A DNA stretch of 64,000 nucleotides, taken from RH-AL1 sp965249685. Its GTDB lineage: Bacteria > Pseudomonadota > Alphaproteobacteria > Rhizobiales > Beijerinckiaceae. Shown here one piece after another: positions 1 through 9,756 of this stretch. The position numbers were made by a program, and so were the translations under genes. Each line of letters begins with the position of its first letter. Within the stretch, counting starts at the first letter, position 1. Under the pieces are notes generated by a model. That model saw nothing but the letters and a program-made list of their open reading frames with translations, was not told where the DNA came from and ran no database searches. The stretch spans positions 310,001 through 374,000 of the forward strand of contig CBDFMN010000003.1 of assembly GCA_965249685.1 (NCBI GenBank). Direction: 5' to 3'.

Positions 1-1685
1 GAGAGCGCCTGCAGGCGGTTCTGCAGATTATCGGCGAACGCCGCGACGGAGCGGACATCCTGTCGGCTTTGCCGGACCAGCGAGCTCACCACGGCCAAGA
101 CGTTCTTGATACGGTGATTGAGTTCGGCGACGAGGAGCGTCTGGCTTTCCTGCGCGAGGCGCCGCTCGCGGTCGACGAAATCGGCGCGCCGCAGCACGAT
201 GTTGAGCAGCGAGATCCGCAGCGTCTCCGCGATGGCGAGCGCATCGCTCGGCCACGGGAGGCTCTTGCCGTGCACCACCTCGCGCCAGGCGGCAAAGCTC
301 TTGCGCGGCCCAAGCGTCTGCGACTGAATATCGACCGGCTTGTTTGGATCCCCGCCCCAAAGGACCGTCTGCGTCACTGCGGGGCGAAACAGCAAGAGGA
401 CATCGCGCGGCGAGCGGGGGATAGGCAGGGCGATGAGACCCGCAACCCGGTCTGCGTAGCGCGCGGCATCGGGTAGCTCGCTCCCTAGCGCGTCTGTGGC
501 GAAGACATGGTCCGCGCTCTTGGTGGTGAGAAAGCGCACCAGTTCTCCGATCGCATCCTCGGGCGGCGTCCGGCCCATGCCTTCGAAGCGCCCACCCTTC
601 AAGACGCCGACCCCTTCGCAGGCGATCATCTCGCGCAGCATGCCCTCGAATTTAGGCAGGTTGTCGAAAACCGTTTCTTCCGGGGTCATGCTGGCGATAA
701 GCGCGTCGTGCACGCGCCGCGTTTCGATGAGGCCGCTGAGCTGATCCTGCTTGCGCTTCGCCTCGATCTGCGGAGAGAGCACCATGGCGAACAGTTCCAT
801 CGCGGCGCAGGTCGTCGTCGACAGGCGGCGCGGCGTCTGGTGGTGGCAGGCGATGAGGCCCCACAGCGCGTCGCCATCCATGATGGAGACCGTGAGGGTC
901 GCAGCGCTGCCCATGTTGCGAAGATACTGCAGGTGAATCGGCGAGGCGCTGCGAAGCCCGGCGAGGCTGAGGTCGAGCGGCAAGCCGTTCGCGCCGACGT
1001 CGGGGATCAATGCGATGGGCGCATAGTTCACGTCGGGGATCAGCCGCAGCCATTGGCGCTTGTACAGTGCCCGGGCTTGGGCTGGGATGTCGCTCGCGGG
1101 ATAATGCAGGCGCAGATAGGGTTCGAGGCCTGACCGCAGGGCCTCCGAGACCACCTCGCCGCTTCCATCCTCCAAAAACTGGTAGATCATCACGCGGTCA
1201 TAGCCGGTGATCGCTCGGATTTGACGCACGGCCGAGGTCAGGAAGGACGCTAAGGTCGTGGTGCGCCGAAGCCGGTCCATCATGGCTTTCACCAGCATGC
1301 TCGGGTCGGACTTCGTCGTGTCGGCCCCGGCGACCGGTACCGCTTCGACGACGGCGTGAGGCCCTGACGCGTGGATGAAAAGGTCGTGGAGCAGACCCTC
1401 TGTCCCGACCTCGACGTCGCTCAACCGCTCGGCCAGGCCGGTGATCGTCGCCGCCTGAAAGGTGTTGCGCAGGTCGTGGATGAGGCGGGCCGTCATGAGG
1501 GCGTCGATCGGCAGGCCGATCATGGCTTCGGGCGAGGCCTGGCCAAACAGCCGGCCAGCGTTGGCGGAGACGTGCGCGACGGTCCAGGTCGGAAGCTGGA
1601 AGGCGACGAGGAAACCGTGTGTCTGGATCGCGCCGGGCACGTGAACCGGCTCGCGCTCGCAGGCACTCAAGTCGATGGTTTTCAA
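1..1685 (-). CDS. Bacteriophytochrome sensor histidine kinase, HWE type (3' end beyond window)
   Basis: Red/far-red photoreceptor kinase, cut by the left edge; about 561 residues are visible with no stop. From a TTG start preceded by TGAGGA, the N-terminus reads IDLSACEREPVHVPGAIQ. Its Cys at residue 9 is the usual biliverdin attachment site of bacteriophytochromes. Then come PAS, a GAF domain with PASDIP at about 196-201, and a PHY domain with the tongue motif PRKSF at about 460-464. A kinase segment LNHRIKNV has its phospho-accepting His at about 524, which marks the HWE/HisKA_2 family rather than classical HisKA. An alternative TTG lies five codons upstream at 1700. The kinase ATP-binding domain and any partner response regulator lie outside the window. 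Confidence 0.93.
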   Translation of the reverse strand, partial: MKTIDLSACEREPVHVPGAIQTHGFLVAFQLPTWTVAHVSANAGRLFGQASPEAMIGLPIDALMTARLIHDLRNTFQAATITGLAERLSDVEVGTEGLLHDLFIHASGPHAVVEAVPVAGADTTKSDPSMLVKAMMDRLRRTTTLASFLTSAVRQIRAITGYDRVMIYQFLEDGSGEVVSEALRSGLEPYLRLHYPASDIPAQARALYKRQWLRLIPDVNYAPIALIPDVGANGLPLDLSLAGLRSASPIHLQYLRNMGSAATLTVSIMDGDALWGLIACHHQTPRRLSTTTCAAMELFAMVLSPQIEAKRKQDQLSGLIETRRVHDALIASMTPEETVFDNLPKFEGMLREMIACEGVGVLKGGRFEGMGRTPPEDAIGELVRFLTTKSADHVFATDALGSELPDAARYADRVAGLIALPIPRSPRDVLLLFRPAVTQTVLWGGDPNKPVDIQSQTLGPRKSFAAWREVVHGKSLPWPSDALAIAETLRISLLNIVLRRADFVDRERRLAQESQTLLVAELNHRIKNVLAVVSSLVRQSRQDVRSVAAFADNLQNRLQAL

Positions 1686-1946
1686 GTGTTCCTCAGTCAA
1701 ACTATGTGTCCGGCAGGAGCTTGGAGGAAAGGACTGCGCCGTACCGAGGTCGGCACGATTGACGTCTTTGCCGCCGTAAGGGGATCCCGCGGCCACGCTG
1801 CCTTAATCGACCACAGGCGCGATTGGATCCGTATTCCGTCGGTTCGATGGTGATGCTCCGACGGCCGGAACTATCTCCTCGGCAGCGGCATTTTCGGTCC
1901 GCTGATCCGGCGTCGCCACTTCCGGCCGTCGACGAGGGAGACGATC

Positions 1947-2201
1947 ATGGCGCTCGACCTTTCGCAATACGCCAACACCGACCCGCACCTTTCGACCGGT
2001 GAACGCGCCCTGTCGGTCGTCGCGGGGCTGATGCTGACGTCCGCTGCCGCCCAGCCACGTCCCAACGTGTTCCTGAGCATCCTGGCGCTGGCGACGGGCT
2101 CCTATCTCGCCTATCGTGGGGCGACGGGCTATTGCTTCGTCAAGGCCTCGTTGGACGGTAAGGCCCCGATCCCGCATACGGCGACGCCGCCGTTGGGCTA
2201 A
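1947..2201 (+). CDS. DUF2892 (YgaP-like) small membrane protein
   Basis: An 84-residue protein with a GAGGGAG ribosome site before its ATG. It resembles the DUF2892 inner-membrane family: a short polar N-terminus with GERALSVVAG, two hydrophobic segments (about 20-35 and 42-58), and a GATGYC motif before a soluble tail. The family is widespread and its function is not established; in YgaP it forms the membrane anchor of a rhodanese. The gene stands alone, divergent from the phytochrome gene and convergent with the next one, so context gives no role. Confidence 0.8.
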   Translation: MALDLSQYANTDPHLSTGERALSVVAGLMLTSAAAQPRPNVFLSILALATGSYLAYRGATGYCFVKASLDGKAPIPHTATPPLG

Positions 2202-2209
2202 GGGCACGG

Positions 2210-2467
2210 CTACTTGGTCGGAGGCTGCAACGCCTTGGTGCAGGTGACGGTCTTCGGCTGGCAGGCAATTCCGGGCAGGGAGCAGGCCGAAGTCTCGCGG
2301 AGGCAGATGACGCATCCGTCCGTCCATTCCGCGCAAATCCTGTCGGTGTCACCGAAGGCCTGGACCGCCTTCACCTCCGGGCCGACCGGCTCAACTGCGG
2401 CGGCGTAGCCGAAATTGGCCAAGCCTACCCAAGCGGTCGTGGCCAGGATGACATGACGGATGTCCAT
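2210..2467 (-). CDS. Small secreted Cys-rich hypothetical protein
   Basis: I do not recognise a family. The chosen ATG gives MDIRHVILATTAWVGL followed by a short hydrophobic run ending near AAA, which looks like a Sec signal peptide. An upstream in-frame ATG at 2491 would put eight residues before it. The mature part of roughly 60 residues has six cysteines in a compact region, with WTDGCVIC and SACSLPGIAC. That suggests up to three disulfides and a periplasmic or exported location. No strong ribosome site is visible, so the start is uncertain. It ends eight bases from the convergent DUF2892 gene. Confidence 0.55.
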   Translation of the reverse strand: MDIRHVILATTAWVGLANFGYAAAVEPVGPEVKAVQAFGDTDRICAEWTDGCVICLRETSACSLPGIACQPKTVTCTKALQPPTK

Positions 2468-2533
2468 AGCGTGGTGTAGCGCGAGCGGCACGCGTCGGCA
2501 ATCGGCGCCTCGGTTTGCCGCGCGCCCGGCAGC

Positions 2534-3478
2534 ATGCTACCCGGCGCCATGCTCGAAGGCCTCCCTCCCAATGGCGCCGCCCACGTCATGCGTCTGCGCT
2601 GCGACGAAGCGACGGCGCGCCGCGTGGCCGACCTCATCGTCGAGACGTTCGAGCCCGCCGAAGCCGCGGCGGCTGCCTTCGAGGAGCAATTCAACGCGCA
2701 AGGCTGGTCGGCCGGCCCATGGATCGTCGAGGCCTATTTTGGTTTCGCGCCGGACGAGCAGGCCATCCGCGCCCTGGTCGCCGCCGCGGTCGGCGGCGAC
2801 GTTCCAGGCGACATCGTCTTCGCTCGCGTCGAGCAGCGGGACTGGATCGCCGCTTCGTTGGAAGGTTTGGAGGCGGTGCGCGAGGGCCGGTTCGTCATCC
2901 ACGGCAGCCATGGCCGAGGCCGCGTCGGCATCGGCGATATAGGGATCGAGATCGAGGCGGCGCTGGCCTTCGGCACCGGCCACCACGGATCGACCCGCGG
3001 CTGTCTGGCGATGATCGCCGATGTGGCGCGGCGACGGCGGCCGCTGCGCATCCTCGACGTGGGGACCGGTTCGGGCGTGCTCGCCATCGCCGCCGCCCGG
3101 CGCTTCCGACGCCAGGTGAGGGCCGGCGACATCGACCCGGTCGCGGTCGCGGCGGCGCGGGCCAACGCCGGTCGGAACCGAGCCGGCGCCGCCGTCCGTC
3201 CCGTCGTCGCCACCGGAGTCGGCCATCCCGGCCTGCGTGCCGGCGCGCCCTACGACCTCGTATTCGGCAACATCTTGGCGCGCCCGCTGCGCTCCCTCGC
3301 GCCGCACCTCAAAGGCCTCCTCGCGCCCGGCGGCGAACTCATCCTCTCCGGTCTGCTCGCCAGCGACGTCGCCGGCGTGCTCTCGGCCTACCGAGCGCAG
3401 GGACTCTTCCTAAGGCGACGCCGCGCCGTCGAGGGATGGGCGACCCTGCTGCTGCAGCGCCCGGTTATCCCGGGGTGA
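2534..3478 (+). CDS. prmA: Ribosomal protein L11 methyltransferase PrmA
   Basis: SAM-dependent lysine methyltransferase of ribosomal protein L11, cytoplasmic. The N-terminal half is the substrate-recognition region. The C-terminal Rossmann domain shows FGTGHHGST, then DVGTGSGVLAIAA (SAM-binding motif I, about residue 175), the acidic ridge GDIDP, and FGNILARPL at the NPPY-like catalytic position. A second in-frame ATG at 2549 is equally possible, since neither has a clear ribosome site. The 3' end overlaps the convergent flippase gene by 14 bases, which is compact but common. The length of 310-314 residues is normal for the family. Confidence 0.9.
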   Translation: MLPGAMLEGLPPNGAAHVMRLRCDEATARRVADLIVETFEPAEAAAAAFEEQFNAQGWSAGPWIVEAYFGFAPDEQAIRALVAAAVGGDVPGDIVFARVEQRDWIAASLEGLEAVREGRFVIHGSHGRGRVGIGDIGIEIEAALAFGTGHHGSTRGCLAMIADVARRRRPLRILDVGTGSGVLAIAAARRFRRQVRAGDIDPVAVAAARANAGRNRAGAAVRPVVATGVGHPGLRAGAPYDLVFGNILARPLRSLAPHLKGLLAPGGELILSGLLASDVAGVLSAYRAQGLFLRRRRAVEGWATLLLQRPVIPG

Positions 3479-4961
3479 ACCGCGCGACCATCGGCCGGAG
3501 CTTCTCGATCCCGATGGAGCGCAGGTTGGCGATGTCGAGCAGAGCGACGACGGCGGCGTAGACGACGATGCCGCCCAGGACCTGCTCCACCAGGACCAAG
3601 AAACCCGGAGGCTCGGCACGCAGCGGGAGCAGGGCAATCGTCATCGCTGCCACGCCGAGGCATGTCGCCAGAAGGTCGCGCGTCCGCGGCCATATGGGGC
3701 GCGAGAGGCAGGCGATGCCGATCAGCGTCACCAGCGCGACGGCGAAGGCGCCCGATTGCGCGATCGCCAGCGTCTCGGCCCCACCCGTGCGCGGCAGGGC
3801 GAGGAGAAGCAAGGGGTCGGCGAGGCAGCCCGCGACCGCCGCCGCGATCAGTGGACCGGTGCGCTTGGCGATCTGGAAGATCGGATTGAGGCCATAGAGG
3901 ATGATGGCGAAGCAGAACAGGCCGGGCAGCATCAGCGTGAGGAGCCGGTCGAACGGCCCGCGGTAATCGGCCGGAACGATCAATGACTGCAGCGAGGGCA
4001 GTACCAGCCACAGGCCGACGCAGGATGGGAGGATGATCGCGATGACGACAGCCATGTTGTCGGCGATCTGCTGCTTGGACTGCGCCGGTCCGAAGCGGTC
4101 GTGCGCCGCCACGGCGATCTGGAACAGCAGGACGTCCATGGTCGAGCCGATTGCCTGGATGGCCTTGGTCCCGAGGTCGAAGGCCAGGGAGAACTGCCCG
4201 GTCTCCGAGAATCCATAATAGACGGTGATCAGCGCCCGGTTGGCGAGCGGAATGCAGAGGTAGAGCAGGTTGGCTGTGACGATCGGCATCGAATAGCGCA
4301 GCAAGGAGCGCGCGATGCGGGACCGGGCGAGATGCACCTGCGCGTAGGGGTCGCTCAGCGACGCGCGCGCGGCGATGACGGATCCCGATACGCTCAGGAT
4401 GGTGCCGATGAGCGTCATCTTCGCCGAGGCGAAATAGAACGCGCCGCCCCCGACGAAGACGAGGGCGAAGACATTCTTGACGATGACGAGGCGCGTGTAG
4501 AGACGATCATGGAAGCGGGCGCGCACCAGGGCGGTGCTGAAGTCGAACAGCCCATTGGCCACCGCCATGCCGAGCGCCAGGGCGATCAGCGCATTCGGCA
4601 AGGGAAAGTGGACGTTGGTGGAAAAGAGACAGGCGCTCCCGATCGCGAGGCCGAAGGTGACGCCCGCGAAAGCGAGGTCGAGGGTGGCGCGCAGCGCCGG
4701 CTCTTCGCCCCGCGCCCGCTCCGAGTAGAAGCGTGTGGCACCGAGCCGGAGCCAATCGAGGAACAGCGTCTGCACCGCCATCGCCGTCGCGAGAGCGAGT
4801 GCGAACCGCCCGTATTCCGCCGGCCCGAGGAATTTGGCGACCAGCAGGCCGACGGCGAAATTGAACAGGACGTTGAGGAAGAAGGCGCTGAGAACCCTCA
4901 TGCCGCCGGCGAGGTCCGGACGCGTCCCGCGGCTCTCAGGCTCGGCAGGCTCGGGGGACAA
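3465..4961 (-). CDS. Wzx-like polysaccharide flippase, MOP superfamily
   Basis: An integral membrane protein of up to 498 residues and about a dozen hydrophobic segments. It begins with FLNVLFNFAVGLLVAKFLGPAEYG, the typical first-helix signature of lipopolysaccharide O-unit flippases, and shows the family's regular helix spacing to the end. By family it would move undecaprenyl-linked oligosaccharides across the inner membrane. No glycosyltransferase gene is adjacent, so its substrate cannot be inferred. The outer start is a TTG at 4961; an ATG at 4901 (MRVLSAFF) would drop a polar 20-residue leader. The 3' end overlaps prmA. Confidence 0.82.
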   Translation of the reverse strand: MSPEPAEPESRGTRPDLAGGMRVLSAFFLNVLFNFAVGLLVAKFLGPAEYGRFALALATAMAVQTLFLDWLRLGATRFYSERARGEEPALRATLDLAFAGVTFGLAIGSACLFSTNVHFPLPNALIALALGMAVANGLFDFSTALVRARFHDRLYTRLVIVKNVFALVFVGGGAFYFASAKMTLIGTILSVSGSVIAARASLSDPYAQVHLARSRIARSLLRYSMPIVTANLLYLCIPLANRALITVYYGFSETGQFSLAFDLGTKAIQAIGSTMDVLLFQIAVAAHDRFGPAQSKQQIADNMAVVIAIILPSCVGLWLVLPSLQSLIVPADYRGPFDRLLTLMLPGLFCFAIILYGLNPIFQIAKRTGPLIAAAVAGCLADPLLLLALPRTGGAETLAIAQSGAFAVALVTLIGIACLSRPIWPRTRDLLATCLGVAAMTIALLPLRAEPPGFLVLVEQVLGGIVVYAAVVALLDIANLRSIGIEKLRPMVARFTPG

Positions 4962-5066
4962 AGATCACGCATCACCGACAAGCTTAGCCCGAGCCTGATA
5001 ACGATGTCTTGCGCCGGCGAACGATGGTTGCCGAGCGAGACATAGATGTCGCGTTCGCTTCGAGGC

Positions 5067-6185
5067 TCAAAACCCGACTCGGCCGGTTGCGCCTTTGCGC
5101 CACGTCAGCACTGCGTAGTCGGCGACGGCAAGGTCGCCCTTGGCGTCGAAGGCGACGTCTCCAAGGACGGTCTTGAATGTGCGACCGTCGTGCATGATGC
5201 GGGCGAGGGCGTCTGGCTGGAGACTCCCGGCTACCTCCGCAGCCTGTTGCACGACTTGCACGGCGGCATAGGCGTTGAAGGCATAGGCCGCCGGCTCCGC
5301 GGCCCGGGCCGCGAGCTTGCGGAGCAGATCCGCCGCTTCGGGCCTCTGCTTGGGATCGGGAGGAAAAACCATCAAAGTGCCCTCGGCCCCGGGGCCAGCC
5401 AGCGCGGCGAACTCTTCGGAAGCCAGCGCGACCCCACCCATAAGGACGACGGGCGCGTTGGCATCGCGCAACTGGCGCGCCAGGAGGCCGGCCTCGGTCT
5501 GCGCGCCGCCCCAGAATGCCACGCGCGCTCCCGAGACCTTGAGCCGAGCGACGATGGCGGCATAGTCCCTCTCGCCCCTGTCGACGCCGGCGTAGAGCAC
5601 GTCCTTCGTCCCGCCAGCGGCCAGGGCCTTGCGGACCGTGTCGGCCAATGTCCTGCCGGCGTTCGTCCGGTCGTGCAGGATCGCGACCTTCGTCTCGCGC
5701 CGGTCGAGCAGGTAGCGCGCGGCGACTAGGCCCTGCTGGTCTTCGCGGGAAGCAATGCGGAAAACAGTGCCGAGCCCGCGCTCCGTCACCTGCGGAGCGG
5801 TCGCGGAGGGCGTGATCGCCAGCACGTCACCTGCGGCGTAGGTCGCCATGGCCGATAGAGCGACGGCGGAGCTGAACGGCCCGACGACGGCCGTGACCTT
5901 CCTGCGGACAAAGTCCTCGGCGACGGCGTTGGCACGCCTGGCGTCGCCTCCGTCGTCGCCCAGGACCACGCTTGCGCGCTGGCCAAGAAGGCCGCCGGAT
6001 GCGTTCAGGTCGGCCACCGCCTGTTCGACGCCCGCACGCACTTGCGCGCCGAAGACCGAGTCGGAACCGGTCAGAGGGGCAGCGATGCCGATCTGCACCT
6101 GCGCGAGGACCGGCGGTCCGCCCAGCCCGGTCGCCGCGAACGCCAGGACGGCCGACGCGACCGCCGCGCGGCAGGCGCGCTTCAC
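5067..6185 (-). CDS. Branched-chain amino acid-type ABC substrate-binding protein (Leu/Ile/Val-binding fold)
   Basis: Periplasmic binding protein of 372 residues. A signal peptide (MKRACRAAVASAVLAF to about VLAQ) is followed by VQIGIAAPLTG and the two-lobed LivJ/LivK fold with GASGG-like NASGGLLGQ, VVGPFSSAVALS and AITPSATAP. The GTG start sits in a GTGA overlap with the stop of the upstream hydrolase gene, so translation is probably coupled. No permease or ATPase genes are nearby. It is therefore a solitary binding protein, either served by transporters elsewhere or used in sensing. The ligand cannot be told from sequence. Confidence 0.85.
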   Translation of the reverse strand: MKRACRAAVASAVLAFAATGLGGPPVLAQVQIGIAAPLTGSDSVFGAQVRAGVEQAVADLNASGGLLGQRASVVLGDDGGDARRANAVAEDFVRRKVTAVVGPFSSAVALSAMATYAAGDVLAITPSATAPQVTERGLGTVFRIASREDQQGLVAARYLLDRRETKVAILHDRTNAGRTLADTVRKALAAGGTKDVLYAGVDRGERDYAAIVARLKVSGARVAFWGGAQTEAGLLARQLRDANAPVVLMGGVALASEEFAALAGPGAEGTLMVFPPDPKQRPEAADLLRKLAARAAEPAAYAFNAYAAVQVVQQAAEVAGSLQPDALARIMHDGRTFKTVLGDVAFDAKGDLAVADYAVLTWRKGATGRVGF

Positions 6186-7561
6186 AGCTTGCGTCGGCTG
6201 CTGGAACGAGACGCGGGGCGGGACGCAGGCTTGGTCGTCCCCACCTTGCGCGTCGTGGCGGGTTTGGCGGCGGCGGATCGGGACGCGGGAGGAGATTTCG
6301 CGGCGCTCTTGGCCGCCGTCTTCTTGGGAAGCGCCGCTTTCCCGGCCAGCGCCGCTTTTTTGGCGACCGCCGCCTTGGGGCGCGCCACCTTATGCGCGGG
6401 GGCTTTGGCCGTGGGCGCCCGCGTCGCAGACTTTTTTGCGGGGGAGGGTGCGGCAGCTGGCTTGACCGCAGTCTTGCGACGCACCGATGCGGCCACAGCC
6501 ACTTTGCGCGGCGCGGCCTTAACCGGACTCTTTCGGGTCGGAGCGGCCGTGGCGACCTTAGTCGGTCGGGTACGGGGAAGGGGTCGCTTCTCGATTGTTC
6601 GGGCCTTCGGCGCAACGGCGCGGGCCTTCGGCGCGACCCTCTTCGCCGGGGCGGCACGATCTGGTTTCGCGGCGGCTGGCCGGGCCGCTGCCGGGCCGCG
6701 CAGAACCGCGGTGCGACGCGCGGGAGGCCGGCGTGCGACGGGAAGCGAGAGCGGCGATCTGCGCGGGGCGCGCCGCGCCGGCGCCTTCGCCGTGAGGAAA
6801 TCAAGGACCGCTTTCGTGAACCCCGAAGGGTCGTCCACGCTGGAGATGTGCCGGCCCGGCAAGGTCACGAGCTTGGCGCCAGCGATGGCCTGCGTCAGGA
6901 ACTCCGTCTGCGCCGGCTTGACCGAAGGGTCATCGCGGCCGGCGATGATCAAGACAGGATGCTCGACATGGCGAAGCGCCTCGCGCAGGTCCATGTCGCG
7001 CAGCGCCGCGCAGGTCGCGGCATAGCCGGCGGGCTCCGTGTGCAGGAACGTCTGCCGGATCGACTCGGCGGCGGTACCCTCGGCCAACGTGGCGTCGCTG
7101 AACCAGCGCTCCATCATGGGGGCGCAGAGGCCCCCCATTCCGCCGTCCTGCACGCTTTGGATCCGCTCGTTCCACGAGGCGGCAAGGCCGAACTGCGCCG
7201 CCGTATTGGCCAGCACCGCGCGCTCGACCCGATGCGGCGCGTGGATCAGCAGCCATTGCGCGACCGCGCCCCCCATCGACATACCGAGGACGTGCGCCTT
7301 CTCCACCTCGAGAGTATCGAGGATGGCGAGCGCGTCGAGGCCGAGCCTGGTCATGGAATAGGGCGTCGGCCCAAGCGTGCTGCCGCCGTGGCCGCGGGAG
7401 TCGTAGCGTATCACCCGGAAATGCTTGTTGAACTCCGTGACCTGCGTGTCCCAGATGCGAAGGTCCGCGCCGACCGGATGGCAAAGCAGCAGGACCGGCA
7501 GGGTCTCGTCGCCATCGACCGCTATCTTGAAGGTCTCGCCTCCAACAGTGACATCCGCCAT
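6182..7561 (-). CDS. Alpha/beta hydrolase (3-oxoadipate enol-lactonase-like) fused to histone-H1-like basic tail
   Basis: A 459-residue protein in two unlike parts. Residues 1 to about 260 form an alpha/beta hydrolase close to PcaD enol-lactonases: LCHPVGADLRIWD oxyanion region, nucleophile elbow GMSMGG, acid in AGRDDPS, and His in PGRHISS. The last ~200 residues are almost only Ala, Lys, Arg, Pro, Ser and Thr (for example KKTAAKSAAKSPP, ending SSSRRKL), like bacterial H1/AlgP-type nucleic-acid-binding tails. The ATG at 7561 has GGAGAGCAGG before it and beats one at 7600. The frame stays open and amino-acid-biased throughout, so the fusion is real in this sequence. No other beta-ketoadipate genes are nearby, so the substrate is uncertain. 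Confidence 0.85.
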   Translation of the reverse strand: MADVTVGGETFKIAVDGDETLPVLLLCHPVGADLRIWDTQVTEFNKHFRVIRYDSRGHGGSTLGPTPYSMTRLGLDALAILDTLEVEKAHVLGMSMGGAVAQWLLIHAPHRVERAVLANTAAQFGLAASWNERIQSVQDGGMGGLCAPMMERWFSDATLAEGTAAESIRQTFLHTEPAGYAATCAALRDMDLREALRHVEHPVLIIAGRDDPSVKPAQTEFLTQAIAGAKLVTLPGRHISSVDDPSGFTKAVLDFLTAKAPARRAPRRSPLSLPVARRPPARRTAVLRGPAAARPAAAKPDRAAPAKRVAPKARAVAPKARTIEKRPLPRTRPTKVATAAPTRKSPVKAAPRKVAVAASVRRKTAVKPAAAPSPAKKSATRAPTAKAPAHKVARPKAAVAKKAALAGKAALPKKTAAKSAAKSPPASRSAAAKPATTRKVGTTKPASRPASRSSSRRKL

Positions 7562-7673
7562 CGCCTGCTCTCCGTCGTACCGCCGCGCTGCCACGGTCAT
7601 CTAGCGGGTTTTGGCTGGGAAGCAATGCGCGCCGCCCTCGAAGACCGAGCGTTTGCAACCCATTGGAGCGAGC

Positions 7674-9707
<2,034 letters not shown>

Positions 9708-9756
9708 CGCCCTGCTTACCACAGCCTCGCGCCACCGCGCGAGGCGTTTGCGAGGC

